This document shows, piece by piece, positions 1 to 8,629 of a stretch of 64,000 nt of DNA. A model generated the notes under the pieces. It was not told the origin of the DNA. It saw nothing but the letters and a program-made list of their open reading frames with translations, and did not search any database. The first letter of the stretch is position 1; each line of letters opens with the position of its first letter. A program made the translations under genes and the position numbers. The DNA is from CASICS01 sp045564455 (GTDB lineage Bacteria; Pseudomonadota; Gammaproteobacteria; Magnimaribacterales; AG-339-G14): assembly GCA_045564455.1 (NCBI GenBank), contig JBJLHG010000002.1:558001-622000 (forward strand), read 5' to 3'.

Positions 1-637
1 CGCTAATGCTGGAGAGGGTGTTAAGCCTTCCATTAATTTGATTTTAAAATCAGATACAAATGGATCTTTGGAAGCACTCAATGGAGCTGTAGGAAATATG
101 AAAGTTGATGATGTTTCAATTAAAGTTGTGATGGACTCAGTTGGACCTATATCTACAAATGATGTCAATCTTGCTATTGCCTCAGAGGCTTGCATTTATG
201 GGTTTAATGTTCGGGCAGATAAAACAGCAACTAATCTTGCAGAAAATGAAGGCATAACAATTCAGTACTTTGGGATAATTTATGACCTTATTGATGCAGT
301 CAAATTATTAATAGAAGGCTCTTTAGATCCAGATATAAAAGAAACAATATTAGGTACAGCTAAAGTGAAGGATATTTTCAAGTCACCAAAGTTTGGGTTT
401 ATTGCTGGTTCTATGGTTGAAGATGGAACAATCTATCCGAATAAAAATGTAAGAGTAATTAGAGATAACACAGTTATTCATGAGGGTATGCTTGATTCTT
501 TAAGAAGATTCAAAGACGAGGCAAAGGAAGTCAAAAGCGGAACAGAGTGTGGAATCGGCATAACAAATTATACTGATATTAAACAGGGCGACGTAATAGA
601 AGTATTTCAGAGAGATGAAATAAAGAGAAAATTATAA
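1..637 (+). CDS. infB: Translation initiation factor IF-2, C-terminal part (5' truncated by window)
   Basis: This is the last ~212 residues of IF-2, the GTPase that places initiator fMet-tRNA on the 30S subunit and promotes 70S joining. The frame is open from base 2, so an apparent TTG start at 38 is not the real start. The segment begins just before the domain III sequence 'LILKSDTNGSLEAL' (family form 'IKADVQGSxEAL') and continues through the C-terminal beta barrels that bind fMet-tRNA, with 'GIGITNYTDIKQGDVIE' near the end, typical of IF-2 domain IV. rbfA starts one base after the stop, the usual infB-rbfA-truB-rpsO-pnp order. The G domain lies outside the window. Confidence 0.95.
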   Translation, partial: ANAGEGVKPSINLILKSDTNGSLEALNGAVGNMKVDDVSIKVVMDSVGPISTNDVNLAIASEACIYGFNVRADKTATNLAENEGITIQYFGIIYDLIDAVKLLIEGSLDPDIKETILGTAKVKDIFKSPKFGFIAGSMVEDGTIYPNKNVRVIRDNTVIHEGMLDSLRRFKDEAKEVKSGTECGIGITNYTDIKQGDVIEVFQRDEIKRKL

Positions 638-638
638 T

Positions 639-944
639 TTGTTTAACTCACTTCCGTACAAAAGATCTCAAAGAGTTGCTGATTCAATTAGAAAAGAAGT
701 TGCATCTATTTTCCTTTTCAAAGTTAATGATCCTAGATTGAAAAATCTCACTATAACTAACGTAGTAGTTTCAGATGACCTTTCGAATGCAAAAATATTT
801 TTTTCAATACAAACAAGTCTTCAGGATATGAAAGAAATAAACAAAGGCTTGAAGAAATCTAAAGGATTCATTAGGTCAATGTTAGGAAAATCTCTAAGCT
901 TAAAAAAAGTGCCAAATATTTCTTTTTATTACGACGAATTATAA
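639..944 (+). CDS. rbfA: Ribosome-binding factor A
   Basis: RbfA binds free 30S subunits and helps mature the 5' end of 16S rRNA, especially in the cold. The protein shows the family pattern: 'SQRVADSIRKEVA' near the N-terminus, 'DPRLKNLTITNVVVS' at about residues 31-45 and a KH-like fold with 'NAKIFFSI'. It has 101 residues against about 133 in E. coli, lacking the flexible C-terminal tail. The start is TTG, one base after the infB stop, so translation is probably coupled. truB follows after 2 bases. Confidence 0.9.
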   Translation: MFNSLPYKRSQRVADSIRKEVASIFLFKVNDPRLKNLTITNVVVSDDLSNAKIFFSIQTSLQDMKEINKGLKKSKGFIRSMLGKSLSLKKVPNISFYYDEL

Positions 945-946
945 TC

Positions 947-1819
947 ATGTTCTCAGGTGTGCTGGTAGTAGATAAACCATATAATGTTTCTTCTGGGGAA
1001 CATATACGTAAATTAAAAAAGATTATTGGCAAACAAAAAATTGGGCATGCAGGAACTCTAGATCCATTAGCCACAGGAATACTTATAGTTTGTTTAGGTC
1101 AAATGACTAGATATACAGATTATTTAGCATCAGCTTCTAAGTCTTATGAGGCAGAGATTTTATTTGGAAATCAAACTACTACAGGTGATATAGAAGGAGA
1201 TATTATTCAGTCAAGTCCATTTATTCCTGAAAAAGAAAAAATATATGAAGTTTTAGATGATTTTATTGGAGAGATAGACCAAATACCTCCAAGATATTCA
1301 TCAATAAAACACAAAGGAAAGTCGCTCTATAAATATGCAAGAAAAGGCATTGAAATAGAAATCCCATCTAGAAAAGTTATTATCAATTCAATTGAATTTA
1401 TTTCTTTTGAAGAAAGAATTTTAAAGTTAAATATTAACTGTGGAAAAGGTACATACATTAGAGTCTTAGCAGAAGATATTTCAAAAAAATTAGGAACAGT
1501 AGGGACTCTAGCTAATTTAAGAAGAGTTGAATCAGCAAATTTTAAAATTGATAATGCAATAGATTTAGATCTGATTAATAGCAAAAATTTAAATAAAAAA
1601 ATTATTCCTCCAGGGGATGCCCTTAATTGCTTAGATGAGATACAATGCGCACCAGAAATTATAAATAGAGTAACAAAAGGTCAAAAAGTTGAAATGAAAT
1701 TGACCAGTAAAAATAAATTTCTAAGATTGTTTGATAATAAGAAAAATTTCTTAGGAATTGTTGAAAACTGTGAAGGCTTTATTAAGCCTAAAAGATTATT
1801 AACTATTGATTATAACTAG
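947..1819 (+). CDS. truB: tRNA pseudouridine-55 synthase TruB
   Basis: TruB isomerises U55 to pseudouridine in the T-loop of nearly all tRNAs. The signature 'GHAGTLDPLATGIL' is at residues 33-46, with D39 as the catalytic aspartate by family alignment. 'IPPRYSSIKHKGKSLYKYAR' and 'GTYIRVLAEDI' are the other conserved TruB motifs. The C-terminus contains a short PUA/TruB_C-like segment. Length (290 aa) is slightly below the usual 300-314. It sits between rbfA and rpsO in a compact operon. Confidence 0.95.
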   Translation: MFSGVLVVDKPYNVSSGEHIRKLKKIIGKQKIGHAGTLDPLATGILIVCLGQMTRYTDYLASASKSYEAEILFGNQTTTGDIEGDIIQSSPFIPEKEKIYEVLDDFIGEIDQIPPRYSSIKHKGKSLYKYARKGIEIEIPSRKVIINSIEFISFEERILKLNINCGKGTYIRVLAEDISKKLGTVGTLANLRRVESANFKIDNAIDLDLINSKNLNKKIIPPGDALNCLDEIQCAPEIINRVTKGQKVEMKLTSKNKFLRLFDNKKNFLGIVENCEGFIKPKRLLTIDYN

Positions 1820-1834
1820 AAACGGAGGAAGTTC

Positions 1835-2104
1835 TTGAGTTTAGGAACTGATAAAAAAAGAGAAGTGATTAGCAAGCATGCTAGATCAGACATTGATACG
1901 GGCTCTCCAGAAGTGCAAATCGCTGTACTTACTGCAAATATTTTAACTTTACAAAGTCATTTTGAAGAGCATAAAAAAGATCATCACTCTCGACAAGGTC
2001 TCATAAGAATGGTGAACAAAAGAAGAAAACTTCTAGATTACTTAAAAAAGAAAGACCTTAATAAATACAGCGCAATACTTAAAGAGCTAAATTTAAGAAA
2101 ATAA
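1835..2104 (+). CDS. rpsO: 30S ribosomal protein uS15
   Basis: S15 is a primary 16S rRNA-binding protein that nucleates the 30S platform. The 89-residue protein matches the family over its whole length, including 'DTGSPEVQIAVLTANI', 'HFEEHKKDHHSRQGL' and 'VNKRRKLLDYLKK'. The start is TTG at 1835, supported by a strong Shine-Dalgarno 'ggagga' just upstream (about 1823-1828) and by full-length agreement with S15. It is followed by pnp, the classical rpsO-pnp pair. Confidence 0.96.
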   Translation: MSLGTDKKREVISKHARSDIDTGSPEVQIAVLTANILTLQSHFEEHKKDHHSRQGLIRMVNKRRKLLDYLKKKDLNKYSAILKELNLRK

Positions 2105-2105
2105 T

Positions 2106-2121
2106 TTAGATTTCAATCTAA
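2106..2121 (+). repeat. Small hairpin in the rpsO-pnp spacer
   Basis: A 6-bp perfect inverted repeat (ttagat / atctaa, 4-base loop) occupies the start of the 40-base rpsO-pnp spacer. In E. coli this spacer holds a terminator and an RNase III processing hairpin used for pnp autoregulation. Here the stem is short and AT-only and lacks a T-run, so it is at most a weak processing or attenuation element. Function is inferred only from position. Confidence 0.3.
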
Positions 2122-2144
2122 TTAACCCAATTACAAAAAATATT

Positions 2145-4241
2145 ATGGATACATCTAAGATCATCACCTGTACTAAAACTATTGCAGGAAAAGAAGTCAC
2201 GCTAGAGACTGGAAAAGTAGCAAGGCAAGCAACTGCTTCAGTTATGGCATCATCTGGAGATACCCAAGTCCTCATTACAGTTGTTGCAGGAGCTCAAAAA
2301 CCTGGGCAAAGTTTTTTCCCTTTAACCGTGAACTACATAGAAAAATTTTATGCTGCAGGAAAAATACCTGGAAGCTTTTTTAGAAGAGAAGGGAGGCCTT
2401 CAGAAACTGAAGTATTAACTTCAAGGCTAATAGATAGACCTATTAGGCCATTATTTCCCAAAGGATATACTCAAGAAGTACAAGTAGTTTGTACTGTAAT
2501 GTCTATCGATAAAGACGATACAGCAGATATTATTTCATTAATTGGAGTATCAGCTGCATTACAATTATCTGGACTTCCATTCTCCGGGCCTTTATCTGCA
2601 GCTAGAGTTGGATACAAAGATGGAAGTTATATTTTAAATCCTGGTATAGAAGCGTTAAAAGAATCCCAATTAGATATGGTAATTGCTGGATCAGAGGATG
2701 CTGTATTTATGGTTGAGTCCGAAGCTTCTGAATTGACAGAAGATCAAATGTTAGGAGCAATACTATTTGCCCAGCAAGAAATGAAACAAAGTCTAGAGCT
2801 TATAGAAGAAATGGTCTCTCAAGCAACCATTACTCCTATTGAAGTTTCTCTTCCCGAAGAAGATCAAGATTTAAAAGCATTGGTTGAAGAAAAAGCTTCT
2901 AACTTATTGAAAGATGCTTATCAGATTGCTGAAAAAACCAGCAGACAAGATGCTGTTGCAGCCGCAAGGGAAATTGTATTTTCAGAAATTGATAATGAAA
3001 ATGAAGATATCTTAAAAGAAGCTTCAGACCATTTTAAAGCATTAGAATCTAAAATTGTAAGGACTAGACTTTTGAGTGGCGAGCCAAGAATAGACGGAAG
3101 AGATTTGGATACAGTTCGTCCTATTTCAGTAGAAACAGGAATGCTTAAGCAAGCTCACGGATCATCTTTATTTACAAGAGGGGAAACTCAATCAATAGCA
3201 GTAGCCACTGTAGATTCTTTAAAACTTTCTCAGCTAATAGATTCATTGCAAGGAGACTCAAAAGATCCTTTTATGCTTCATTATAATTTCCCTCCATACT
3301 CTGTAGGTGAAGCTGGAATGATGGGAAATCCAAAAAGAAGAGAAATTGGTCACGGAAAGTTAGCTAGAAGAGCTCTTGAGGCTGTTATACCTAATCCAGA
3401 AGAATTCGAATATGCAATTAGAGTAGTGTCAGAGATAACGGAGTCTAACGGCTCTAGCTCTATGGCTACGGTTTGTGCTTCAAGTTTAGCCATGATGGAT
3501 GCTGGGATACCTATAAAGAAGCCAGTTGCAGGAATTGCTATGGGACTTGTTAAAGATAATGAACAGCATTGTGTAATTACTGACATTCTTGGCGATGAAG
3601 ATCATCTTGGCGATATGGACTTTAAAGTCGCTGGAACATCTGATGGTATTACAGCTCTTCAAATGGATATCAAGATCGCAGGTATAAATGAACAAATTCT
3701 TGAAGACGCGTTAGGAAAAGCAAACATAGCCAGAACCCACATTCTTGGAGAAATGGCTAAAGTTTTAAGCGAATCTAGGCCAGAACTTTCTGAGTTAGCA
3801 CCTCAAGCTCTAAAAACATCAATTCCAAAAAATAAAATTGGTGAAGTTATCGGTAAAGGTGGAGCAACAATCAAAAAAATAACTGAACAAACTTCAACGA
3901 ATATTGATATCAATGACAAAGGTCAAATAAGCATATATGGAAGAAGTAGAGAAGATAGAGAAGAGGCATTAGCAATTATCGAGTCAATGACAGCAGAGCC
4001 AGAGGTGGGTCTTATTTGCACAGGAACAGTTTTAAAAATTGTAGACTTTGGAGCTTTTGTATCTTTTGACAATGGAAAGGAAGGTTTAGTGCATGTATCT
4101 GAGATAGCTGAAGAAAGAGTTAAAAATGTTTCAGATTATCTTGTTGAGGGCGAAGAAGTTGATATAAAGGTGATAGGTATCGACGACAGAGGAAAAGTAA
4201 AATTAAGCATGAAAGCTGTACTTGCACCCTCAGAAGAATAA
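2145..4241 (+). CDS. pnp: Polyribonucleotide nucleotidyltransferase (PNPase)
   Basis: PNPase degrades RNA phosphorolytically from the 3' end and is part of the degradosome in gammaproteobacteria. The 698-residue protein has two RNase PH-like domains: the first with 'FYAAGKIPGSFFRREGRPSE' and the second with 'LFTRGETQSIAVATV'. A helical linker lies between them. A KH domain follows ('IGEVIGKGGATIKKITE', about residues 564-580) and then a C-terminal S1 domain ('GTVLKIVDFGAFVSF'). Length and domain order are normal. It is the last gene of the operon and is followed by a strong terminator. Confidence 0.97.
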   Translation: MDTSKIITCTKTIAGKEVTLETGKVARQATASVMASSGDTQVLITVVAGAQKPGQSFFPLTVNYIEKFYAAGKIPGSFFRREGRPSETEVLTSRLIDRPIRPLFPKGYTQEVQVVCTVMSIDKDDTADIISLIGVSAALQLSGLPFSGPLSAARVGYKDGSYILNPGIEALKESQLDMVIAGSEDAVFMVESEASELTEDQMLGAILFAQQEMKQSLELIEEMVSQATITPIEVSLPEEDQDLKALVEEKASNLLKDAYQIAEKTSRQDAVAAAREIVFSEIDNENEDILKEASDHFKALESKIVRTRLLSGEPRIDGRDLDTVRPISVETGMLKQAHGSSLFTRGETQSIAVATVDSLKLSQLIDSLQGDSKDPFMLHYNFPPYSVGEAGMMGNPKRREIGHGKLARRALEAVIPNPEEFEYAIRVVSEITESNGSSSMATVCASSLAMMDAGIPIKKPVAGIAMGLVKDNEQHCVITDILGDEDHLGDMDFKVAGTSDGITALQMDIKIAGINEQILEDALGKANIARTHILGEMAKVLSESRPELSELAPQALKTSIPKNKIGEVIGKGGATIKKITEQTSTNIDINDKGQISIYGRSREDREEALAIIESMTAEPEVGLICTGTVLKIVDFGAFVSFDNGKEGLVHVSEIAEERVKNVSDYLVEGEEVDIKVIGIDDRGKVKLSMKAVLAPSEE

Positions 4242-4253
4242 TATTTCTTATAT

Positions 4254-4281
4254 AAAAAAAGGCAGCTAATGCTGCCTTTTT
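4254..4281. terminator. Bidirectional Rho-independent terminator between pnp and tRNA-Met
   Basis: A perfect 6-bp GC-rich stem (ggcagc / gctgcc, loop taat) is flanked by seven A on the left and five T on the right. It therefore reads as an intrinsic terminator on both strands. It closes the infB-pnp operon (+) and the lolB-ychF-tRNA-Met transcript (-). It is the clearest intrinsic terminator I see in the window. Confidence 0.85.
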
Positions 4282-4284
4282 AAT

Positions 4285-4361
4285 TGGTGGCTATGCTGTG
4301 ACTTGAACACAGGACCTCAGCATTATGAATGCTGCGCTCTAACCAGCTGAGCTACATAGCC
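4285..4361 (-). tRNA. tRNA-Met (anticodon CAT), elongator type
   Basis: On the minus strand a complete cloverleaf folds: acceptor GGCTATG/CATAGCC, D-arm GCTC/GAGC, anticodon stem CAGCA/TGCTG with loop TTCATAA (anticodon CAT), T-arm CTGTG/CACAG, and an encoded CCA. The first base pair G1-C72 and close resemblance to the E. coli elongator tRNA-Met argue against the initiator (which has an unpaired position 1) and against tRNA-Ile2. Its position downstream of ychF matches Pseudomonas. Confidence 0.93.
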
Positions 4362-4402
4362 AAGAGTGGATTCTCGTCATCAAGCTATAGAATGTCAAGC
4401 AT

Positions 4403-5488
4403 TCAAACATTGAATCTAAAGAGAATTACATCCCCGTCATTTACAATATATTCAGCTCCCTCTGATCTCCATTTTCCAGAAGCTTTAGAGCCTTGTTCGC
4501 CGTTAAATTGTATATAATGATCAAAACTCACGGTTTCAGCTCTAATAAAACCTTTTTCAAAATCAGTATGAATAACACCTGCTGCTTGAGGTGCAGTGAA
4601 ACCATCTTTAATGACCCAGGATCTTACTTCTTTTTCCCCAGCAGTAAAATATGTTCTTAGACCAAGAGTATGGTAAGCAACTTTAATTAATCTATTTAAA
4701 CCTGGCTCAATCAAGCCTACTTCTTTTAAAAACTCTTCTTTATCATCACCCAACTCACTGATTTCTGCTTCTAGTTGATTGCACATGATAATCATTTCTG
4801 AATTATCAGATTGAGCTTTTTTCTTTACCGCATCCAGAGCAGGACCATCTTTCTGATTTTCATCTACATTTGCAACATAAATAACAGGCTTTAAAGAAAT
4901 TAAATTAAATTCTTTTATTAAGTTTATTTTTGATTGGCTTAATTCGATATTTCTAGCATTGATTCCTTTTTCAAGCTCATTAATTAAAGTATTTATGACT
5001 TCAATTCTTTCTAATATTTCTTTATCTCCACTTTTTATTTTTTTATTCAAATTATTTTTAGCTTTTTCCAACGTTTCTATATCAGAAAGAATCAATTCAG
5101 TTTCTATTATCTCTATATCCGCAAGAGGATCTATTTTGTCACTAACATGGGTAATATTTTCATCGTCAAAACATCTAACCACATGTGCTATTGCTTGAGT
5201 TTCTCTAATATGACCTAGAAATTTATTTCCTAATCCTTCTCCTTTTGAAGCTCCTGAAACTAAACCAGCTATATCTACAAACTCAACTGTAGCTGGGATA
5301 ATTTTTTCAGGATTTACAATATTTGCTAACTCTTCAAGACGAGAATCGGGAACGGTTACTATTCCTACATTAGGATCAATGGTACAAAAAGGAAAGTTTT
5401 CTGCTTGGATTCCAGCTGATGTAAGAGCATTAAACAAAGTAGATTTTCCAACATTAGGCAAACCAACTATTCCACATTTTACAGACAT
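4403..5488 (-). CDS. ychF: Redox-regulated ATPase YchF
   Basis: YchF/OLA1 is an Obg-family P-loop protein that prefers ATP over GTP and associates with ribosomes, with a role in oxidative stress. The N-terminus carries the Walker A 'GLPNVGKSTLFNALTSAG' and the switch region 'VDIAGLVSGASKGEGLGNKF'. A coiled-coil insertion follows, and a C-terminal TGS domain includes 'RSWVIKDGFTAPQAAGVIHT'. Length (361 aa) is normal. Its ATG overlaps the pth stop codon (TAATG), so it is translationally coupled to pth. Confidence 0.96.
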   Translation of the reverse strand: MSVKCGIVGLPNVGKSTLFNALTSAGIQAENFPFCTIDPNVGIVTVPDSRLEELANIVNPEKIIPATVEFVDIAGLVSGASKGEGLGNKFLGHIRETQAIAHVVRCFDDENITHVSDKIDPLADIEIIETELILSDIETLEKAKNNLNKKIKSGDKEILERIEVINTLINELEKGINARNIELSQSKINLIKEFNLISLKPVIYVANVDENQKDGPALDAVKKKAQSDNSEMIIMCNQLEAEISELGDDKEEFLKEVGLIEPGLNRLIKVAYHTLGLRTYFTAGEKEVRSWVIKDGFTAPQAAGVIHTDFEKGFIRAETVSFDHYIQFNGEQGSKASGKWRSEGAEYIVNDGDVILFRFNV

Positions 5489-6063
5489 TATTTTGAATGA
5501 AGTTTATTAAGGGCTAAATCCCAATTATCATTAATTACAGAATCAATGATGCTTATTCCATTTTGAATAGCTTCATTTCTTTCTTTTCTTTCTTTCATAG
5601 AGCCTTTTTGAACAACATATTTATTAACCATTTTAGGATTCCCTGGATGTCCTATTCCTATGCGCATTCTTTTAAAATCTTTTTCACCGCCAAGATTTTC
5701 AATAATACTTTTTAAACCGTTATGACCACCATGGCCACCTCCATTTTTAAGTTTGCAGGAGCCAGATGGCAAATCTAAATCATCATGAATAATTAAAACT
5801 TTATCTAAAGAGATATTCAGTTTTTTTATAACAGGTTTTAAAGAGTGTCCGCTATGATTCATAAAAACAGATGGAATTAGAGCATTCACCTCAATACCAG
5901 AAATCTCTACTGAAGAAATAAAACCTTTAAATGATTTAACTTCCTTTGAGGGTATTTTTTTTAGCTCATTGAATGCTTCGATAAAGTCAATTCCAGCATT
6001 ATGGCGAGTATTTGAATACCTAGAGCCTGGGTTTCCTAATCCAGCTATGAGAAATTTATCCAT
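5488..6063 (-). CDS. pth: Peptidyl-tRNA hydrolase
   Basis: Pth recycles peptidyl-tRNAs that drop off the ribosome by cleaving the ester bond. The N-terminus has 'GLGNPGSRYSNTRHNAG', with N11 and the catalytic H21, and the active-site aspartate lies in 'IIHDDLDLPSG'. 'GGGHGGHNGLKSI' is the conserved substrate loop. Length (191 aa) is typical. It lies between rplY and ychF, a standard gammaproteobacterial arrangement. Confidence 0.96.
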   Translation of the reverse strand: MDKFLIAGLGNPGSRYSNTRHNAGIDFIEAFNELKKIPSKEVKSFKGFISSVEISGIEVNALIPSVFMNHSGHSLKPVIKKLNISLDKVLIIHDDLDLPSGSCKLKNGGGHGGHNGLKSIIENLGGEKDFKRMRIGIGHPGNPKMVNKYVVQKGSMKERKERNEAIQNGISIIDSVINDNWDLALNKLHSK

Positions 6064-6079
6064 AGCAAAAGACTATTTT

Positions 6080-6778
6080 TTATTCCTCTTGTTTTGAGTC
6101 TTCATTTGAAGTTTCTGAAGATCCCTCAGAAGCTTGAGAATCTTCTTGGCCTTCTTCTCCTTCTAACTCAACAATCTCTTCATCTTCAATATCTAAAGTA
6201 GCTCTTGTAGTAGAGCACGAAACAACAGGCTGATCTTGACCACTAGAAAGGTTAATTGATAACTCAACTCCTTCAGGAAGGATCAATTGAGACTGCATAA
6301 TTGCAGAATTTAAAGATAAATTTTCGCAATCTATTTCAATAAATTCAGGCAAGTCATCAGCCAGACAAGAAAGTTCAATATCATTTTTATTTTTTGAAAT
6401 CATGCCGCCCTCATTTTTGACTCCGATACAAATATCTTCATTAATATATTTAATTGGAACATTAAGGGTAACCTTAGATTTTTTGGTAACTTTTTGGAAA
6501 TCTACATGAATAGGTTGATCATTAGCCGGGTTGACTTGAACATCCTTTAATATAACTTTAAAAGTATCATCGTTTTCTTTAAGCTGAATTACTTGAGAGA
6601 AAATACTCGGCTGTTCCATAGCTTTTCTAAGATCTTTGCTAAGTAATTGGATTTTTACTGTATCTTCTTCAGAGCTATACAAGACTCCTGGAACTCCGCC
6701 ATTTTTTCTAATAGATTTAGCATCATTTGATGCATCAGGATCTCTGAACTTAATTTCTATTTCTGTATGTGTTGACAT
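6080..6778 (-). CDS. rplY: 50S ribosomal protein bL25 (CTC family, long form)
   Basis: bL25 binds 5S rRNA. This is the long CTC-type protein (232 aa): the N-terminal L25 domain contains 'RKNGGVPGVLYS' and 'HVDFQKV', then a beta-rich C-terminal domain, then a very acidic Glu/Ser-rich tail of about 35 residues. The short E. coli L25 has only the first domain. The long form next to prs and pth is the Pseudomonas-like arrangement. The acidic tail is common in this family. Confidence 0.93.
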   Translation of the reverse strand: MSTHTEIEIKFRDPDASNDAKSIRKNGGVPGVLYSSEEDTVKIQLLSKDLRKAMEQPSIFSQVIQLKENDDTFKVILKDVQVNPANDQPIHVDFQKVTKKSKVTLNVPIKYINEDICIGVKNEGGMISKNKNDIELSCLADDLPEFIEIDCENLSLNSAIMQSQLILPEGVELSINLSSGQDQPVVSCSTTRATLDIEDEEIVELEGEEGQEDSQASEGSSETSNEDSKQEE

Positions 6779-6787
6779 AAAAACTCC

Positions 6788-7741
6788 TTAAAGGAACATC
6801 GCACTAATTGATTCTTCCTTATTAACTCTATTAATTGCTTCAGCTAAAGTTTTATCCATGGATATAATTTTTATCTTACCTAACTTAGAAGCACCCTCTG
6901 CGAGAGGGATTGTATCAGTAACAATTAATTCGTCTAGTTCAGAATTCATAATTCTTTCAATCGCAGGTCCTGATAAAACAGCATGAGATGCATAAGATAC
7001 AACTTTCTTAGCTCCAGCATCTTTTAGAGCTTCAGCTGCGTTACAAATTGTTCCAGCTGTATCTATAATATCGTCAACAAGAATGCATATTTTGTCCTTA
7101 ACATTACCAATCACATTCATAACTTGAGAGGAGTTTGTCTTTTCTCTTCTTTTGTCAATAATAGCTAAATCTGCATCATCTAAGAGCTTGGCCAATGCTC
7201 TAGCCCTAACAACTCCTCCTACATCAGGAGAAACAATAATTTGATTATCATATTTAGATTTAACTATGTGATCATGAATAACTTTTGTACCGTAAACATT
7301 GTCGACTGGGACATTAAAGAACCCTTGGATTTGATCTGAGTGAAGTTCAATCGTTAAAATTCTATCAACGCCGGAACTTTCAAGCATATCCGCTACTAGC
7401 TTTGCGCTTATTGGAACTCTTTCTGATCTGACCCGTCTGTCTTGTCTAGAGTATCCAAAATATGGAATAACTGCAGTGATTCTAGATGCAGAAGATCTTC
7501 TAAGAGCATCTATCATGATTATGAGTTCCATAAGATTATCATTAGTAGGAAAACAAGTTGATTGGAGAATGAAGACGTCCTTGCCTCTTACATGCTCATC
7601 AATTCTTATATTTATTTCATGATCACTAAATTTATCAACTAAAGCTTTGCCTAATTTGATATTCAATTCCTTGGCAATTTTTTCAGCTAAATTTAAATTT
7701 GAATTACCCGAAAAAAGAACCAGATTATTTTTTATGCTCAT
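6788..7741 (-). CDS. prs: Ribose-phosphate pyrophosphokinase (PRPP synthetase)
   Basis: Prs makes PRPP from ribose-5-phosphate and ATP, feeding nucleotide, histidine and NAD synthesis. Visible motifs are 'GKALVDKFSDHEINIRI', 'ELHSDQIQGFF', 'VSPDVGGVVRARALAK' and the PRPP-binding loop 'VDDIIDTAGTICNAAEAL'. I start it at the ATG at 7741 (317 aa, protein MSIKNNLVLF...), with SD 'agagg' just upstream. An upstream in-frame ATG at 7783 would lie inside tRNA-Gln and add 14 residues unrelated to the family. It is cotranscribed with the tRNA. Confidence 0.96.
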   Translation of the reverse strand: MSIKNNLVLFSGNSNLNLAEKIAKELNIKLGKALVDKFSDHEINIRIDEHVRGKDVFILQSTCFPTNDNLMELIIMIDALRRSSASRITAVIPYFGYSRQDRRVRSERVPISAKLVADMLESSGVDRILTIELHSDQIQGFFNVPVDNVYGTKVIHDHIVKSKYDNQIIVSPDVGGVVRARALAKLLDDADLAIIDKRREKTNSSQVMNVIGNVKDKICILVDDIIDTAGTICNAAEALKDAGAKKVVSYASHAVLSGPAIERIMNSELDELIVTDTIPLAEGASKLGKIKIISMDKTLAEAINRVNKEESISAMFL

Positions 7742-7751
7742 ATCATCCTCT

Positions 7752-7826
7752 TGGCTGGGGTGGATGGATTCGAACCATCGCATGGCGGCATCAAAAGCCG
7801 CTGCCTTACCGCTTGGCTACACCCCA
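7752..7826 (-). tRNA. tRNA-Gln (anticodon TTG)
   Basis: The minus strand folds into a full cloverleaf: acceptor TGGGGTG/CACCCCA, D-arm GCCA...GGC, anticodon stem GCGGC/GCCGC with loop TTTTGAT (anticodon TTG), T-arm GATGG/CCATC, discriminator G and encoded CCA. It closely resembles E. coli tRNA-Gln(TTG). It sits between ispE and prs, as in Pseudomonas. The first 10 bases of the tRNA are also the last 10 bases of ispE: ispE's stop TAG is tRNA positions 8-10. Confidence 0.95.
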
Positions 7827-8629
7827 ATTTTATTAAGTTCATCTAACAAAGGCGATCTATTTAAACTTTTTGTTATAAAGCAATTAATGCTTTTTGGAGC
7901 ATTATCCATCATTTTAGTTGCCTCATCAAAAGAATTAAACTTCACGTAAATTGAAGAACCTGTTCCGGATAAGTTTCCATAAGAATATTTTTCTATCCAA
8001 TTAAAAATACTTTCTATTTCAGGATATTTATTTCTAGCCCATTTCTCAAAAAAATTAAGATGTTTAATTTTTTTGCCAAATTGATAGTCATTAATATCGA
8101 CCTCACTAAATGCTTCACTTGTAGAAATTCTACACTTTGGCAAAACTGATAAAATAATTTTTTCCTCAGGATCAACATCTGTAAAAATATTTCCAATTCC
8201 ATTAGCTTTTGCAGCTCTTCCTTTAACAAATATTGGAACATCAGCTCCTAAAGAATTTGAGATAATTTCTAAATAATCTTTCTCTATATTAAGCTCCCAT
8301 AATATATTTAATATTTTAAGCACGCTTGCTGCATTAGAGCTTCCTCCTCCTAAACCTGATCCAACTGGAATATTTTTTTCTATACGTATGTGTGCATTTT
8401 TTTTAGTACCTGTTTCTTTTCTTAAAAGCTTTATCGCTTTTAAAACAATATTTTCTTCTCTAGTGATTTCAGGACAAATAATTTCGGTCTGATCTGTCTC
8501 TAGAGAAATAAATATTTCATCACCCCAATCAAGAAATTGAAATATGGTTTCGATATCATGAAAGTTATCAGATCTTTTTTTTAATACGCTTAAACCTAGA
8601 TTAATCTTTGCTGGTGAAATAAATTTCAT
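7817..8629 (-). CDS. ispE: 4-(cytidine 5'-diphospho)-2-C-methyl-D-erythritol kinase
   Basis: IspE phosphorylates CDP-ME in the MEP isoprenoid pathway; IspD and IspF of the same pathway are encoded at 59-60 kb. It is a GHMP kinase: 'SPAKINLGLSVLKKR' at the N-terminus and the ATP-binding loop 'PVGSGLGGGSSNAASVL' in the middle. At 270 aa it is slightly shorter than usual. The ATG overlaps the lolB stop (ATGA). The reading frame ends inside tRNA-Gln, so tRNA 5' processing would separate or shorten the end of the ispE message. Confidence 0.93.
   Translation of the reverse strand: MKFISPAKINLGLSVLKKRSDNFHDIETIFQFLDWGDEIFISLETDQTEIICPEITREENIVLKAIKLLRKETGTKKNAHIRIEKNIPVGSGLGGGSSNAASVLKILNILWELNIEKDYLEIISNSLGADVPIFVKGRAAKANGIGNIFTDVDPEEKIILSVLPKCRISTSEAFSEVDINDYQFGKKIKHLNFFEKWARNKYPEIESIFNWIEKYSYGNLSGTGSSIYVKFNSFDEATKMMDNAPKSINCFITKSLNRSPLLDELNKIGV

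Noticed and set aside
38..40. TTG as start of the first gene
   Set aside because: The frame is open to the window edge and the protein is clearly the C-terminal part of IF-2.
4329..4517. Plus-strand frame of 62 codons over tRNA-Met and the end of ychF
   Set aside because: It is antisense to tRNA-Met and to the conserved ychF C-terminus; no family resemblance.
7742..7783. Upstream in-frame ATG extending prs by 14 residues
   Set aside because: It lies inside tRNA-Gln; the added residues do not match PRPP synthetases, and the ATG at 7741 has a proper ribosome site.
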